DNA of 64,000 nt from positions 4,069,001-4,133,000 of the forward strand of contig CATNEN010000025.1 in the NCBI GenBank assembly GCA_950097015.1, read 5' to 3'. The position numbers and the translations under genes were made by a program. Positions 34,485 to 48,541 of this stretch are shown one piece after another. This DNA is from Macrostomum hystrix (taxonomy: Eukaryota; Platyhelminthes; Macrostomidae). How positions within the stretch are numbered: the first letter of the stretch is position 1; the number at the start of each line of letters is the position of its first letter. The notes under the pieces were generated by a model. That model saw only the letters and a program-made list of their open reading frames with translations. It ran no database searches and was not told the origin of the DNA.

Positions 34485-34985
34485 AAAACACATGATGATT
34501 AAATATCTGCTTCTAGCTCTAATATTTACCCCAACAGCCAAGAGCTGCATATATTAGCCAGTTAAAATTCTTTGAATGGGTAGCAATTGAATTCAATAAT
34601 GCCTAGCTGTCCAAAGGCACAGACAAGTAGGTTAGAATCAGTGCAAATGCACCGATACACTCAAATAGATCAAGATGAATATAAAATTCGCTATTGACAA
34701 AATCGTCAATAGAAATGAACTAAGAATCTATCCATATGGATATTTTTTAAGCTAAAACGGTAGAAATTATGTCTAGTATGACTGTGAAAACACATTGTAG
34801 CGATGATGTTGCCCTATTCAGGCCAAAAAAGCAAGACAGAACACATTTCAGTTTTTTTAATCCAAACTGTCACAATTTTTTACTTGGGACGCGCTTCAGC
34901 TTCGCGATGGCATGCAAGCATTGTTAGATTTCCTCACACATTAGCTAGCAACAGTAACCTATAGGAGCTTTGACTGTGCCTGAAA
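34485..34985. other. Spacer downstream of RPS5 copy A
   Basis: AT-rich. No ORF, RNA gene or array was recognised. Confidence 0.4.
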
Positions 34986-35003
34986 CCAATTATTGCTTAA
35001 TAA

Positions 35004-35926
<923 letters not shown>

Positions 35927-36257
35927 TGTCAATGTGACGGCTTGTACTGAAAATGTGTGCTCTTATTTATATAATGACCAGTTTCGCTATAAAATTATTA
36001 ATTTAAAACAATAGTTAAGTTTTGTCAACAATTAACTAAAAATAAGAAACAAGAACCAACATGTGATTTGCTTTATTTTCAATCCATTGAAGCGGCATCA
36101 CGCCCCGACGCAATCTGTGAAATCTTTTTACTTTTCTTTGAATAACAGATTCACAAACCAGAAAAACAATGACCACCCATTCACTGACAATACCAAAGCA
36201 AACTGCTTGATGAATGTTCATTCTACATCATTCTATGCCAATCTAATTGCTTAATAA

Positions 36258-37457
<1,200 letters not shown>

Positions 37458-37539
37458 TGTCTAGCTGGACTAGCAGTGCTGCAAAATTCAATTTGAAATT
37501 TTACATTGTACACTCAATAAATAAAAACATAATATTTAA

Positions 37540-37655
37540 CACCTGTTCAAATTGGGTCTGTGGTGCAACTAACAGCACAGAATCAGCTGTGTACGGCTGT
37601 TCAGTCCATGGACTTAGGAATGCCACACCCACCTTTAATTAACCCAGCTAATGCT
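37540..37655 (-). mobile_element. SINE body fragment
   Basis: Diverged match to the 3' half of the SINE at 20376-20700 (cacctgttcaaattgggtct; ctgttcagtccatggactta; cccacctttaatt). Head missing. Confidence 0.7.
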
Positions 37656-37659
37656 TTTC

Positions 37660-38530
37660 ATTTAGAAAAATGAAAACAAAAAATCACTTTTAATAGCAAT
37701 CGATATAATAAAACGAGTCAGAATAAGTATCTAAATATATTTCTATAGTTTTTTTAACCTAGTCTTAGCAGAGAGACAATGCCTAGATAACATTTAACTA
37801 TAGCTTTTGCTATTCAAATTTTTCACAAGTCTCTCCAGCATTTTCTACGCAAAAGTGTACCATGGAAAAAAGTGACTAAAAAAGAAGAAAGTTTTCTACA
37901 ACAGGTCGATAACATAAAAACTAGAAGCCAATAAAAGACAATGGAATTATTTAATAGTATCGCAAAGAAAAAAAGCTATGTGAAACTGAGATGCGATTCA
38001 GTGGCTGTGAAGCTGTCAAAAAAATCTTATAGAGCGTTACTTTTAACACATTTATGCCACAGCGGACATACTAAGGTAGCAGAAATCGCTGTGCCCTATA
38101 TAAAGCTGTATAAGCATGGTCAAGGGTCGAAAAAAGCTGTGAATTTCTAAACAATTTACGACACTTATAATGATTGATGCCTAGAATATAAAAAGGCAAC
38201 ACGGGGAGGTGAAAAGGAGGCTATATGTATATATTATGCATAATTCTTTCTGTTAACAATAAGGGGCATAGATCGGCTTTGAGACGAGATTTCAAACTAT
38301 GAAGACAGAACAGACGCTATTCAACCTGACAACACGAAAATGAGGGTTCACGCTAGTCGAAGATATCTTTAATTTGTGACCGAAACTGCGAGGACTTTTT
38401 AATAATACACTACTGAATAGTAGCGATCTAAAACAGGTACAACATAACATAAAATAAATGTAATAAAATTCGTTTGAATAAATGAGAGTTTCAATTCTGC
38501 CTTGTTTAACTAATTGGATAATTAATGAAT
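37660..38530. other. AT-rich spacer
   Basis: Holds a Lys-rich 69-codon plus-strand ORF (37941-38150) without motifs, not accepted. Otherwise nothing recognised. Confidence 0.4.
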
Positions 38531-38538
38531 GTCCGATT

Positions 38539-40608
38539 TTAATCCATAAATTTGCGATTCGGATTGGCGCCAAACAGGATGTGACGCAGCTCTGGCACCA
38601 TCTGCGAACTAATCTGCTCCAAGCGGCTTTCCAAATTGTTGCACACTTTAATCTTGCCGGCTCGGCCAATCACGTCAACGCCGCCAACGGAATCCGGGGG
38701 CAGATAATTCTGCTTGTCAATCATCAGTTTGATTGGTTTGCCAGTTTCGCGTTTGTAGCGCTCAGCGGCCGGACCCATCACGCGTTCAACAATCGGAATG
38801 TCGGCCTGACGACAACGGAGTACAGCTTCGGTCTCAAGAAGCTGGAATAGGCCCTGGGTGACTAGACCGTCCATTAGCTTGGTGTATCTGAGCGGGTTTA
38901 TTGATATTAAGAAACATGCTTAATATTATGACCGTTGATGTATGCTAATGAATGATAATGGCCCTAGTAAAGTTCTAGTAGCTGTGTTTACATTGCACAA
39001 CTCTAAATCAATATTTCGTCGATCGGGTCGACAACCAGATCCTTCAGTGTCTGACACTAATTCTCCCACCACAACCAGATCCTTCAGTGTCTGACACTAA
39101 TTCTACGACCACAACCAGATCCTTCAGTGTCTGACACTAATTCTACCACCACAACCAGATCCTTCAGTGTCTGACACTAATTCTACCACCACAACCAGAT
39201 CCTTCAGTGTCTGACATTGATTCTCCGACCACAACCAGATCCTTCAGTGTCTGACACTAATTCTACCACCACAACCAGATCCTTCAGTGTCTGACACTAA
39301 TTCTACCACCACAACCAGATCCTTCAGTGTCTGACACTAATTCTACCACCACAACCAGATCCTTCAGTGTCTGACACTAATTCTACCACCACAACCAGAT
39401 CCTTCAGTGTCTGACACTAATTCTACGACCACAACCAGATCCTTCAGTGTCTGACATTGATTCTCCGACCACAACCAGATCCTTCAGTGTCTGACACTAA
39501 TTCTACCACCACAACCAGATCCTTCAGTGTCTGACACTAATTCTACCACCACAACCAGATCCTTCAGTGTCTGACACTAATTCTACCACCACAACCAGAT
39601 CCTTCAGTGTCTGACACTAATTCTACCACCACAACCAGATCCTTCAGTGTCTGACACTAATTCTACGACCACAACCAGATCCTTCAGTGTCTGACACTAA
39701 TTCTACCACCACAACCAGATCCTTCAGTGTCTGACACTAATTCTACCACCACAACCAGATCCTTCAGTGTCTGACACTAATTCTACCACCACAACCAGAT
39801 CCTTCAGTGTCTGACACTAATTCTACCACCACAACCAGATCCTTCAGTGTCTGACACTAATTCTACCACCACAACCAGATCCTTCAGTGTCTGACACTAA
39901 TTCTACCACCACAACCAGATCCTTCAGTGTCTGACACTAATTCTACCACCACAACCAGATCCTTCAGTGTCTGACACTAATTCTACCACCACAACCAGAT
40001 CCTTCAGTGTCTGACACTAATTCTACCACCACAACCAGATCCTTCAGTGTCTGACACTAATTCTCCGACCACAACCAGATCCTTCAGTGTCTGACACTAA
40101 TTCTACCACCACAACCAGATCCTTCAGTGTCTGACACTAATTCTCCGACCACAACCAGATCCTTCAGTGTCTGACACTAATTCTCCCACCACAACCAGAT
40201 CCTTCAGTGTCTGACATTGTCGCAGTCGTTCCAACTATAATCCTTCAGATTCTGACAGTCTCCTTACTGGGCCTGATCCTTGACAATGTCCCTGAGACGC
40301 TGGGTAGTCTCAGTCAGCACATCTCGCAGATGCTGATCGCGAGCCTTCAGAACTTTCAGTCGGCCGTCATTCTTCATGTTGGAGTGCTGGATCTTCTTCT
40401 GCAATTCAATCTGCTTCTCTTTTTTGCCATAGAATTCCAGAATCTTTACTCGCTCCTGCTGCACTAAGCGAGACTTTTCAATATTGAATTCTTCCTCGGC
40501 CTTGTTATCAATCTCTTCCTTCTTCTCGTTGGCCTCCTGTTCGATAAAAGCCATCATCTGTTTAATCTGGCGCTCAACATCAGCATCGCTTAGGCCGCTT
40601 CCGGACAT
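38539..40608 (-). CDS. ATP6V1E1: V-type proton ATPase subunit E
   Basis: Two exons, 40608-40268 and 38887-38539 (donor CCCA/GTAAGG, acceptor CGCTCAG). The leftover CA plus A gives Gln, and the total of 690 nt encodes 229 residues, against about 226 in vertebrates. Subunit E is part of the peripheral stalk linking the V1 and V0 sectors of the proton pump that acidifies endosomes, lysosomes and vesicles. Diagnostic stretches are [70 protein letters not shown] and the C-terminal [12 protein letters not shown]. The N-terminal half is the long stalk helix and the C-terminal half is the globular head. An acceptor (ttttcag) lies 25 nt upstream of the ATG. The intron is filled with a 40-bp minisatellite. 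Confidence 0.95.
39005..40220. repeat. 40-bp intronic minisatellite, about 30 copies
   Basis: Highly uniform unit aaccagatccttcagtgtct plus gacactaattctaccaccac. It lies within the single intron of the V-ATPase subunit E gene. Confidence 0.96.
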
Positions 40609-40689
40609 TTTTTATTCAGATAAGAGTTTCAAGCTGAAAATAATAAAAAAGTAATGAAAAATTTGTCTAGCTTTGTAAAACGGAGTCCG

Positions 40690-41090
40690 TATGCACTATT
40701 AAATATCAGGTCTTTGTGTACTAGTAGACACTAGAGGCCTTGCGTTGAATCAGGAACTGGGGTCTTTGTCTACCATTAGGAACTAGAGTCTTTGTTTACT
40801 CTGAATCATGAGAACCTGGGGTCTTTATGTACTTAAAAAACTAGCGGCTTTTGTCTTTGCCTATTATTTGAAACACGGATCATTGTGTACTCTGGCATGA
40901 TGAGAACCTGTGGTCTCTGGGTATTTACAGAACTGAGGTCTTTCTTTACTATTAGGGACTGTGTCGTTGTCTACTATTAGGAGCTGGGGTCTTTGTTGTC
41001 TATTATTAGAAACTGGGTCTTTGTTGTCTATTTTTAGAAACGGTGGTCTTTGTTGTCTACTATTAGAAATTGGGGTCTTAGTCTAATCTG
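40690..41090. repeat. Degenerate 27-30 bp array
   Basis: Diverged units of gggtctttgtctactattag followed by gaactg. It lies between V-ATPase subunit E and RPS26. It is the last minisatellite of the left part of the window. Confidence 0.75.
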
Positions 41091-41405
41091 TTAATGTGCA
41101 AATTTATCTGATGTCTGAATTAATGTGATATTTTAGCCACATTATGAATGTGGCTAGCTGCCAGACTACTGCCTAAGGGAAATTAGATAAATTATACATA
41201 AATGGACCAAGTTAAAAATGATTAAGGACAAAAGGCAACACTTTCATCCATAACGCAGCGCCGACAACAGTGTCGAGTTACAGCTGCACGCTAGGTTTAT
41301 TTGTGCTAATCTCTAAGCACCTCATCAACTTAGCTTTAGCTAGTCAAATCGCATCTTTAACTTCAAAATCCGAAATTATTTAGCCAGACAGGGCGACTCT
41401 AAAAT

Positions 41406-41849
41406 TTAGCGCGGTCCCTGGGGTCGGCCGCCGAAGCCGCCGCCGCCGCCGCCGCCAGCGGCACCCTGCGGTCCTCCGCGGCCGCCTCCGGGGGCGCCAG
41501 GTCCACCGCCGGCGTGCTGATCCGGCCGGTTGGGTCCCCCGAACCTAGGCGGCGGGGTGCGATCCTTGCGAGCCTCGTGAGACCGATTACGCACCACCTT
41601 GGAGTGGATGGCGCAGCTAACGCAGTACTGCAGCTTGGCGTACAGCTTCGGCAGGGCGTAGGTGTTGGCCTCGTAAACGGAGTTCTCGTTGATGTCGCGC
41701 ACAGCGGCAGCTTCAACAATGTTGCGGATGATAAACTTTTTAATAGACTTGTCCTTCGGCGTGCAACGGCCGCAGTTGGTGCAGCGAACGAAGCGAACGT
41801 GACCGCGGCCCTTCTTGCTACGTCCGTGATTGCGACGCTTAACAGTCAT
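41406..41849 (-). CDS. RPS26: 40S ribosomal protein S26 (eS26), extended tail
   Basis: Single coding exon of 147 residues. The core matches eS26: [16 protein letters not shown], the zinc-binding cysteines in RCTNCGRC and [27 protein letters not shown] and [10 protein letters not shown]. eS26 sits at the mRNA exit channel of the small subunit. The usual animal length is about 115 residues. Here a tail of about 35 residues follows RTPPPRFGG, made of Gly, Pro, Ala and Arg ([15 protein letters not shown]). An acceptor (gtttttcag) lies 19 nt before the ATG, so a leader intron or trans-splice site is likely. Confidence 0.95.
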   Translation of the reverse strand: MTVKRRNHGRSKKGRGHVRFVRCTNCGRCTPKDKSIKKFIIRNIVEAAAVRDINENSVYEANTYALPKLYAKLQYCVSCAIHSKVVRNRSHEARKDRTPPPRFGGPNRPDQHAGGGPGAPGGGRGGPQGAAGGGGGGGFGGRPQGPR

Positions 41850-41879
41850 GCTTTATCGGCGCTGCTGGCTGAAAAACAT

Positions 41880-43650
41880 ACATGTATAAAAATGTACAAA
41901 AAACTTGCCACACTATTTTTCTTTCACACAGTGCTTCTTTCAAATGCATGCTTATTATACAAAGCTTTTGCAGTTTTTAAAACATTTTCATAATGTAATA
42001 GAAGGAAAATAGCTAAGCTAAAGTACATATTTACATAAATTATGTCACACAAAACTTTTTAAACTAGAACCTAGACAATGTAAGAATAGCTTGCATGTTA
42101 TATAAATTATATACATTGAAGTAATCAGTTACCATACCATAATAATGGAGTTTCACACCTTAAACAATAGGGAGACTCTAATCAAACTTCCCATGATGCA
42201 TATCTGAATCAATATAAACAAAAAACCTTACACTTTTCTCTAGAAACTTTGTGGCCCACAAACTGATTCCACAAAATCCTATCTCCTTGTCTCCTATCTC
42301 TAGGCTGGTCCATTTCTTAGCCACTAGTAATTCAATAAATTTTCAATACATTTCCAGGGTCTAAATGTTGACAAAAATAATTTCCTGGTCTGTGGTACTA
42401 GCTTCCAACCCACACTGATGAGACCTTAGATTAAAAAATAGGAAAACAAACTCCTGTGATACACCAGATTCATAGTGTATGCCATACTCGGTGTGCAACA
42501 ATAAATATGGGCCTGTTTAGCTTGTAAATCCAAAAGTTAAAAATTAAGGGCTAAAATCTAAACCAGTATAAGAGCAAAGTTCAAGATTGTAATATTTATG
42601 GTTTATAATACCACAGCTGTCTTATGAGCATTGTTAGTTTTATTGCATTAAACTACAAAATAATATTATTTCAATTAAAATTCGAATGCTCTTACTATTG
42701 ATGCAGATGTTGTATTTATATTTTGTTTGTGCCAAATTAGTTCCTTTGTCATCAGACATTGGTCTGCTGAAAAATATATAGACATCTTTGAACATTTAAT
42801 GTTTTTTATAAAAATGTAGAACAAGTGGATACCTCTGAAACATACTGAGCATAGCATTTTTCTATCCCAATGCAACTTACTTTTGTTGTATTAGCAAAGC
42901 ATAAGACTTTTTACTTCTTCTTATTTTACTATAAGAAAAATAGTAATTATACAAATCATGTGACCTCTCTAGCTATATACTAGACCTAAAACAATGGTTC
43001 TAAGTATTATAAACTTGAACACTTATCAAGACATCTGAGATGGTGATCCTAAGTATGTTAATGGATAGACAACCATTCTACAAGCTTATAGACATTAATA
43101 ATTTTGTAGTTTTGACTCAATAACAGAATTAGTTAATGGGTTCGTCTATATTGTCATTACCAATTACCAATTATCTAAAATTTGTGGGCAATTTACTGAA
43201 TAATAGTCAAATCTATCTGGCAACTTGCATTACACTACAAGCTTTAAGAGTACTTTTTATGGATACTACACAGATAAAAACCTAAAAACCACATTATTTC
43301 ATTAGACTATAAATGATTATGAATAAGAGACCCAAAGACAAGTACCAAGAAAAAATAGGCTTTATACCTAACAAGTAGTTAAAGTAGGTATAGAGCATTA
43401 CTGAATATGAGAGATTAAATTTAAGCTATCGAGCATAGAACACTCAAGAGATCTTTCCACTGAGCTCAAACAGATAGGAAAGCTATCTCTCCAGAGTCTA
43501 GTGTTCCATGCAGATAGTCTAGTCATTATTCCCACAGTACCAGTGTGAATAGTATGGTCATTATTTCAATGATACCATGGGGATAAGCACTGCCATAAAG
43601 AAATTAGCCTTAGATTAGAATTTAGATTGCAGATTATATAAATCTCAGTA
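41880..43650. other. AT-rich intergenic region
   Basis: No gene, RNA or array was recognised. It is upstream of RPS26 (minus strand) and may contain its promoter. Confidence 0.5.
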
Positions 43651-43655
43651 AAGTT

Positions 43656-44074
43656 GGCAAACTCCTAGTTTGCTGCATTAAATTATTTTTACACTTAAAT
43701 CCTTTTAAAAGTTAAAATAGCGAGTGTGAAAGTTAAAATGACAGAGTTAAAAGTTTTAAAAGGATGTAGTCAACAATCAATAGTAACTAATACCAGTGAG
43801 GGATTGTGGGCACAAGTGAAAGACAAGTTCCGGAGAATGCATGGCACAAGTGACACTATTCGAGAGTCACTCACCTGAATGAGTATCTCTGGCGCCACCT
43901 CTTCCAGGAGATGTTTGGCAAATTCCTCTACTAGGTTGCCCATTACTATTGATTGTCTGACTACATCCTTTTAAAACTTTTAACTCTGTCATTTTAACTT
44001 CCATGCATGCCATTTTAACTTTTAAAAGGTTTTAAGTGTAAAAATACTTTAACGCAGCAAACTAGGAGTTTGCC
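43656..44074. mobile_element. Foldback (long-TIR) element, 419 bp
   Basis: Two arms of about 140 bp are inverted copies: 43656-43805 begins ggcaaactcctagtttgctg, and 43935-44074 ends with its reverse complement. Both carry ccttttaaaa, the gacagagttaaaagttttaa string and caatcaatagtaa. The outer end is itself a small hairpin (GCAAACT-CCT-AGTTTGC). The central 130 bp is unique and contains a small exon. No clear target-site duplication was seen. Confidence 0.82.
43875..43943 (-). CDS. Start exon inside the foldback element
   Basis: ATG at 43943-43941, then 23 codons (MGNLVEEFAKHLLEEV and on to EILIQ) ending at a strong donor CAG/GTGAGT. The Met-Gly start followed by an amphipathic acidic helix looks like a genuine N-terminus, possibly N-myristoylated (inference). 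It may be a captured host exon or the element's own first exon. No downstream exon is present within the element. Confidence 0.45.
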
Positions 44075-44079
44075 ATATA

Positions 44080-45190
44080 GTAATACATAATACTAGGTAT
44101 TCATTGATATCATTTTCAGGAAAAAAATAGTTTAATTAAAATAGTATAACTATTTTTTACATCCTTTTCATATACAACTAGGCCTCGCAAGCTAGCCAAG
44201 CAAAAAGTATGACTTATCAATTAGGCCCCTAACTGAGTTTTTAGAATACAAGTAAGTCAATGGCAATAAAAATAACTTAAACAATCACCAAAATGCAACT
44301 AGTCACAGATCGTATTCACCAGTGATTCAAAGAAAACTTATGCACATTAGGCTATTAACTTTTTCATTAAATATTCGTATTCGGTTAATTCATTTGGACT
44401 ACCAAGGCAGTACAACTATATTTCTTTAATATTATAATTTCTATTGTTTCGTTTATAAAAAATCCATGAACGAAGCAATAATGTATTACTAAGGATTAAA
44501 CCAATCTACAAATCTAGTAGCTACCTCGCTCACTGCTGAACAATGACGACTTAGCATTGTTCTGGTTTAACTTAAAGAACGCACTTCTTTGCCTGGTAAT
44601 AGTTGTTTTGATAACTAAACTGGTGCGTCGGCTCGAATTATTTTCTAAAATCAGAACTTTATTTAAAATGCTTAAAAGTTAAACAACAATTTAACTATGT
44701 CTTATAATCGGTAAATAGATGCGTTATTATTTTATGTTGGGTTACAATCTGTGGCTTTTAATGTATTTTTATGTACATGTAGAAAAATTATTTTGTTTTT
44801 TTGAAAAAAGAGCTTTCTATGTAGTAGCGTTTCTTTTAAAATTACACACACGCAGCTAGGCTTTTTATTTGCCGATTTTAGAACAATGAGAATAGTATAA
44901 TTGAATTAGTTCTGGAATTCTCGGAAATCATAAAGTAAAACTTCTTACCATAGCATATGAGTTGAAACATGCCCATCATTTGCCGGCTTTCTGCTAAATT
45001 CCTAGTTATCGTTTTTAAGTACTATCTTATGTTTTTGTTTACTACTACGTTCAGTGCCTCGTTTTAAAGGCGTTCCAAAGTATTACTGCTTTATTTACCA
45101 GAATTCCAAAAAATGTTTTGGAATCGGCAAAATGTAACACCTCGCAGCATTACAGGCTTGCAAACTCGTGCAGAATTTTCTTACCACTGA
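44080..45190. other. AT-rich intergenic region
   Basis: No gene or array was recognised. Confidence 0.45.
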
Positions 45191-45193
45191 AAT

Positions 45194-45397
45194 GTGAGTT
45201 GTAATCTAATTGATGCATACATTTTAACACACTATGTGGATACATGGGCTCGATGGATACAGATAGTGGATACAAATTCTACAAGCCTTCTTCAAGAACC
45301 ACTATGGTATAACTGCACCGCATATTACAGTGGTCCTTGGCCTTCTTACATTAACAAGAATCAAATGACCACTTCGTACACACAGCACAGCCGTTAA
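45194..45397 (+). CDS. Doubtful ORF with claudin-like string
   Basis: 67 codons, with WARWIQIV and EPLWYNCTAYYSG, faintly like the first extracellular loop (LW..C) of PMP22/claudin-type tetraspans. AT-rich, no membrane segment in the ORF, no partner exons. It may be chance. Confidence 0.15.
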   Translation: MSCNLIDAYILTHYVDTWARWIQIVDTNSTSLLQEPLWYNCTAYYSGPWPSYINKNQMTTSYTQHSR

Positions 45398-45741
45398 GAA
45401 AAGCGAAAAGCCATAGCCAAAATCATCAGGACTATTCGAAAATAATCCAGTCATCTACGTGTGTTATAGCTTGCAGTGCAGTGATTGTACTATTTTATAC
45501 ATCTAATACTTTTGGCCTTACGTGATGTGATGTTAGGCCCGTTTTCTATAATTTCTTAAGATCAAAAGCTGCTAGCAAATGAAAGTGATTCAAGCTTTTA
45601 TTCAAGAAAAGTCATATTCCACACTCACCAGGTGTTAATTATCTACAAGCAAATAAAACATGTAACACAAATAGAGCACACGCACACTCCTCTCGAAAGT
45701 AGGTATGAGACAGTAAATAAAATAATGGGTAAACAATACAT

Positions 45742-47178
45742 TTAAAGCTCTGACTTCTCGTCATCAACAAAAAGGAGTCCCTTAGCATGAAAGGCATTCG
45801 CTGCTCGAACGAACGCACGCACTTCTAAGTCCATCAGATCGGGCAACTCAAGAGCAGCAAAGTGACCGCCACGATCGAAGTCGGCGAAGTGCAGCAGATT
45901 CGGATTTGTGACGCGAACGAAGCGCTCCGGCACTCGCGAGAGCTCGTACGCGAGGCTGGTGACGCCATACGGTACCTTTGATGGCATAGACTGGTAGGCA
46001 GATGTGGCCTCCATATCATTGCCAAATGACTCCTTGTAAAGACGCATGGATGATGTAATGCAGCCAGTGGTCCAATAGATCATAACATTTGTTAGCAGCT
46101 CGTCCAGAGTGAAGGCAGCCTTGGGACCAATCAAATTACCGTTCGACACGAACCTATTTTCCGGCAATGTCCACACGCTGAACTTCTCAACAATGTAGGC
46201 CGCCAGACCCACTGGCGAGTCAGACAGGGCGTGTCCTACTGAGTCAGGTCGCGTAGAGTGCAGATGCATGTGGCCTGATTCGCGGATGGTGTTGCCCAGC
46301 TTCTCCAGAAAGGGGAAGAGCTTGTCGCTGTCAAGCTTGTTAAAAAGGATACAAACTGGCAGGAACGATCCCAAGATCGTCTGCAACACGATTGACGGCT
46401 GCCGGACTGGCTGAGCGGGCATGTTTGTATGGAAGCCGAGCACTTGCTCTGGAAACACTCTCGGCATCACATGTCCGATAACACTGCCGAAATCACCAGC
46501 TTGGATATAGTACTTCTGGAAGCCCAACCGGAGCATGAGCTTATTGAACACTCGAGCACAGGCTGCAGCATTGAAGCCGCGTCTCTTCGGAGCTTCAGAC
46601 CACGCATATCCTGGAATCGATGGAGCGACGACCTCGAACGCCATTCCGTCCTCATCAGGAGTGGTCAGCAGAGGCAGCAGCTTATAAAACTCGAACACTG
46701 ATCCTGGCCAACCATGTAGAATCAGCAGCGGTACAACCTTCTTTGCATTACGAGACGGCTTCACATGCATGAAGTGCACTCTCAGTCCTTCGATCTTGGT
46801 GAAAAAATTCGGAAAGTTGTTCTGTCGATCTTCCCAAAGTCGCCAGTCATATTGCTTGAGCCAGTGAGACACCAGCTGCTTCATGAAGTCACCATTGAAG
46901 CCGTACTCGAAGCCGGAGTCCTGGATTGGCTCGACATACTTGAATGCTCGCAAGCGTGACTTCAGATCTTCAAGAGTTGCATTGCTGACGGTCAGCCGTG
47001 CGGCTTCTACGGCTTCGCTATCGCTGCTCGCTGCAGCATCGGTTGAGGCGCCCCAGTTGACGGTATCAGGCAGGGCTGGCTTCTCCGGAGCTGCGAGATT
47101 GTCCAGGCAGCCGAGACCAGCCAGCAGCACGAGTGTGACACTGCCGAGACAGACCAGAGGCAGCAGCGTGCGGCACAT
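45742..47178 (-). CDS. EPHX1-type epoxide hydrolase, divergent copy
   Basis: Intronless ORF of 478 residues of the microsomal/juvenile-hormone epoxide hydrolase family, which opens epoxides to diols at the ER membrane. An N-terminal hydrophobic anchor (LLPLVCLGSVTLVLLAGLGC) is followed by the N-terminal lid region and the alpha/beta-hydrolase fold. The oxyanion motif HGWPGS is at 155-160 and nucleophile Asp229 is present, but in AGDFGS instead of the usual GGDWGS. The charge-relay His is in RGGHFAA, and the second oxirane Tyr is kept in LYKES. The Tyr normally found in GYMHIQ is His here (GHMHLH), so activity may be reduced or changed. Residues 1-226 are identical to the neighbouring copy at 48542, in inverted orientation, and the rest is clearly diverged. 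Regulation is unknown. The 1.36-kb gap between the two starts may be a shared promoter. Confidence 0.9.
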   Translation of the reverse strand: MCRTLLPLVCLGSVTLVLLAGLGCLDNLAAPEKPALPDTVNWGASTDAAASSDSEAVEAARLTVSNATLEDLKSRLRAFKYVEPIQDSGFEYGFNGDFMKQLVSHWLKQYDWRLWEDRQNNFPNFFTKIEGLRVHFMHVKPSRNAKKVVPLLILHGWPGSVFEFYKLLPLLTTPDEDGMAFEVVAPSIPGYAWSEAPKRRGFNAAACARVFNKLMLRLGFQKYYIQAGDFGSVIGHVMPRVFPEQVLGFHTNMPAQPVRQPSIVLQTILGSFLPVCILFNKLDSDKLFPFLEKLGNTIRESGHMHLHSTRPDSVGHALSDSPVGLAAYIVEKFSVWTLPENRFVSNGNLIGPKAAFTLDELLTNVMIYWTTGCITSSMRLYKESFGNDMEATSAYQSMPSKVPYGVTSLAYELSRVPERFVRVTNPNLLHFADFDRGGHFAALELPDLMDLEVRAFVRAANAFHAKGLLFVDDEKSEL

Positions 47179-47189
47179 GCTTGCTTTTT

Positions 47190-48530
47190 CTTTCGTAAGC
47201 TACTTTACGCTTGTTGAGGATAATCTTGTTGAATTGCTAAACACGCATTTTGATTTGTAAAAGGTTATAACAAATGCTTTAGTTGCTGTTCCTGCACTTG
47301 CTATGGCGCAGTGGTGTTCAGGGGTGATTTTTATAGTTGCTTAAAAACGCATTGAGTCTAAGGACTCTAAGTTTTCGTAGCGTGTCCCGGTTTTCATGTG
47401 GTTTATTGTGCCTTGTTCAGTCAGCGAAAACACGATTGTACATTCTTTTTTATTTCCATTCATTCGAACATTACACAATGTACACTAAAAATGAGTCATT
47501 CGATAGCAGTGTGGGGGAGCCTTGTTAACCGCAGCCCATAATTATCACAACCTGCATGAATTGACCAATTGAATTGGTTGGATGTGTGCACCCGCTAGCT
47601 AATTGGCGAATTATTTCAGTCCATATTTCTAGACTATCTAGGAATTTCTTAGAGGAAAATTTCCAGACTGTGTTCCAGTGGCTCCACTATTGGCGTGCAA
47701 GGAGGTGCTGGGTCGGATACGTCAAAGGGAAATTGTACTCTTTTCGGCATTTATAATGATTTAGCAACAATTTTGTAAGCTCTGTGCTTTTACAGATTTG
47801 ACAAGTGCTATAATTTATAGTAGTCTTTGATCCATAGGCATTAAATATATTTAAAGAAAATAATTGATTGGGAACAACGTATTTGAAATGGACAAGTTGT
47901 TTTCAATGTCAAGTTTTAGATTGAAATGCAAATTCCCAGTTCAAATTCCTCAACCTGGCACGATAGCCAATAGCCAATAACACCTTGACTTATTGTGCGA
48001 TATTCCTCTCGTGGACTCCCGCCAAGTAGTCAGTGTGGGTCCATGCATCTGTCTAGTCGTATACTCGTAGTTTTACCCGTCAAGTTCACAGCCCTGGTGC
48101 CACTGGTTTTTTAAAGGCCCAGTCTAAGTGACTAAAAAACTCAAAAGGTTTTCTGGAAACTCCGAAAACCAGACGTGTAAATTTTATTGGCTACCATTAT
48201 TTTTCCTTTTTCCTTTCGATATGCAATGCTACCATTTATCTTCAAACCTGTACATTCATTTCAGAAAGAGTATGCGGCCAGGAAAACTGTCAAAGAGTAC
48301 ACTCACTTGCACAGCCACTGAAACACCTTGCTAAACGAAAAAGCTAGTGTACATATCAGGATAAAGGCACAAGCGAAGAGATAAAAGTTTAACAACGCTA
48401 ATTAAAGTTGAGAGGAAAAATAAAAGACAGTTTGTGGGTAGAAAAACAAGAAACAAGTAAGTTTGCCAGACGGAGTTTGTTATCAAGCTCTTAGGTCGCA
48501 AAATTCTCAAGGAATCGGACAGCTTTGGCT
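47190..48530. other. Intergenic region between divergent epoxide hydrolases
   Basis: No gene, array or RNA was recognised. It separates the two head-to-head start codons and presumably contains both promoters. The two flanks are not alike beyond about five bases (caagc) before each ATG. Confidence 0.5.
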
Positions 48531-48541
48531 CAGTAACAAGC

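Noticed and set aside
37941-38150. 69-codon Lys-rich ORF
   Set aside because: Composition matches the AT-rich flank. No recognisable feature.
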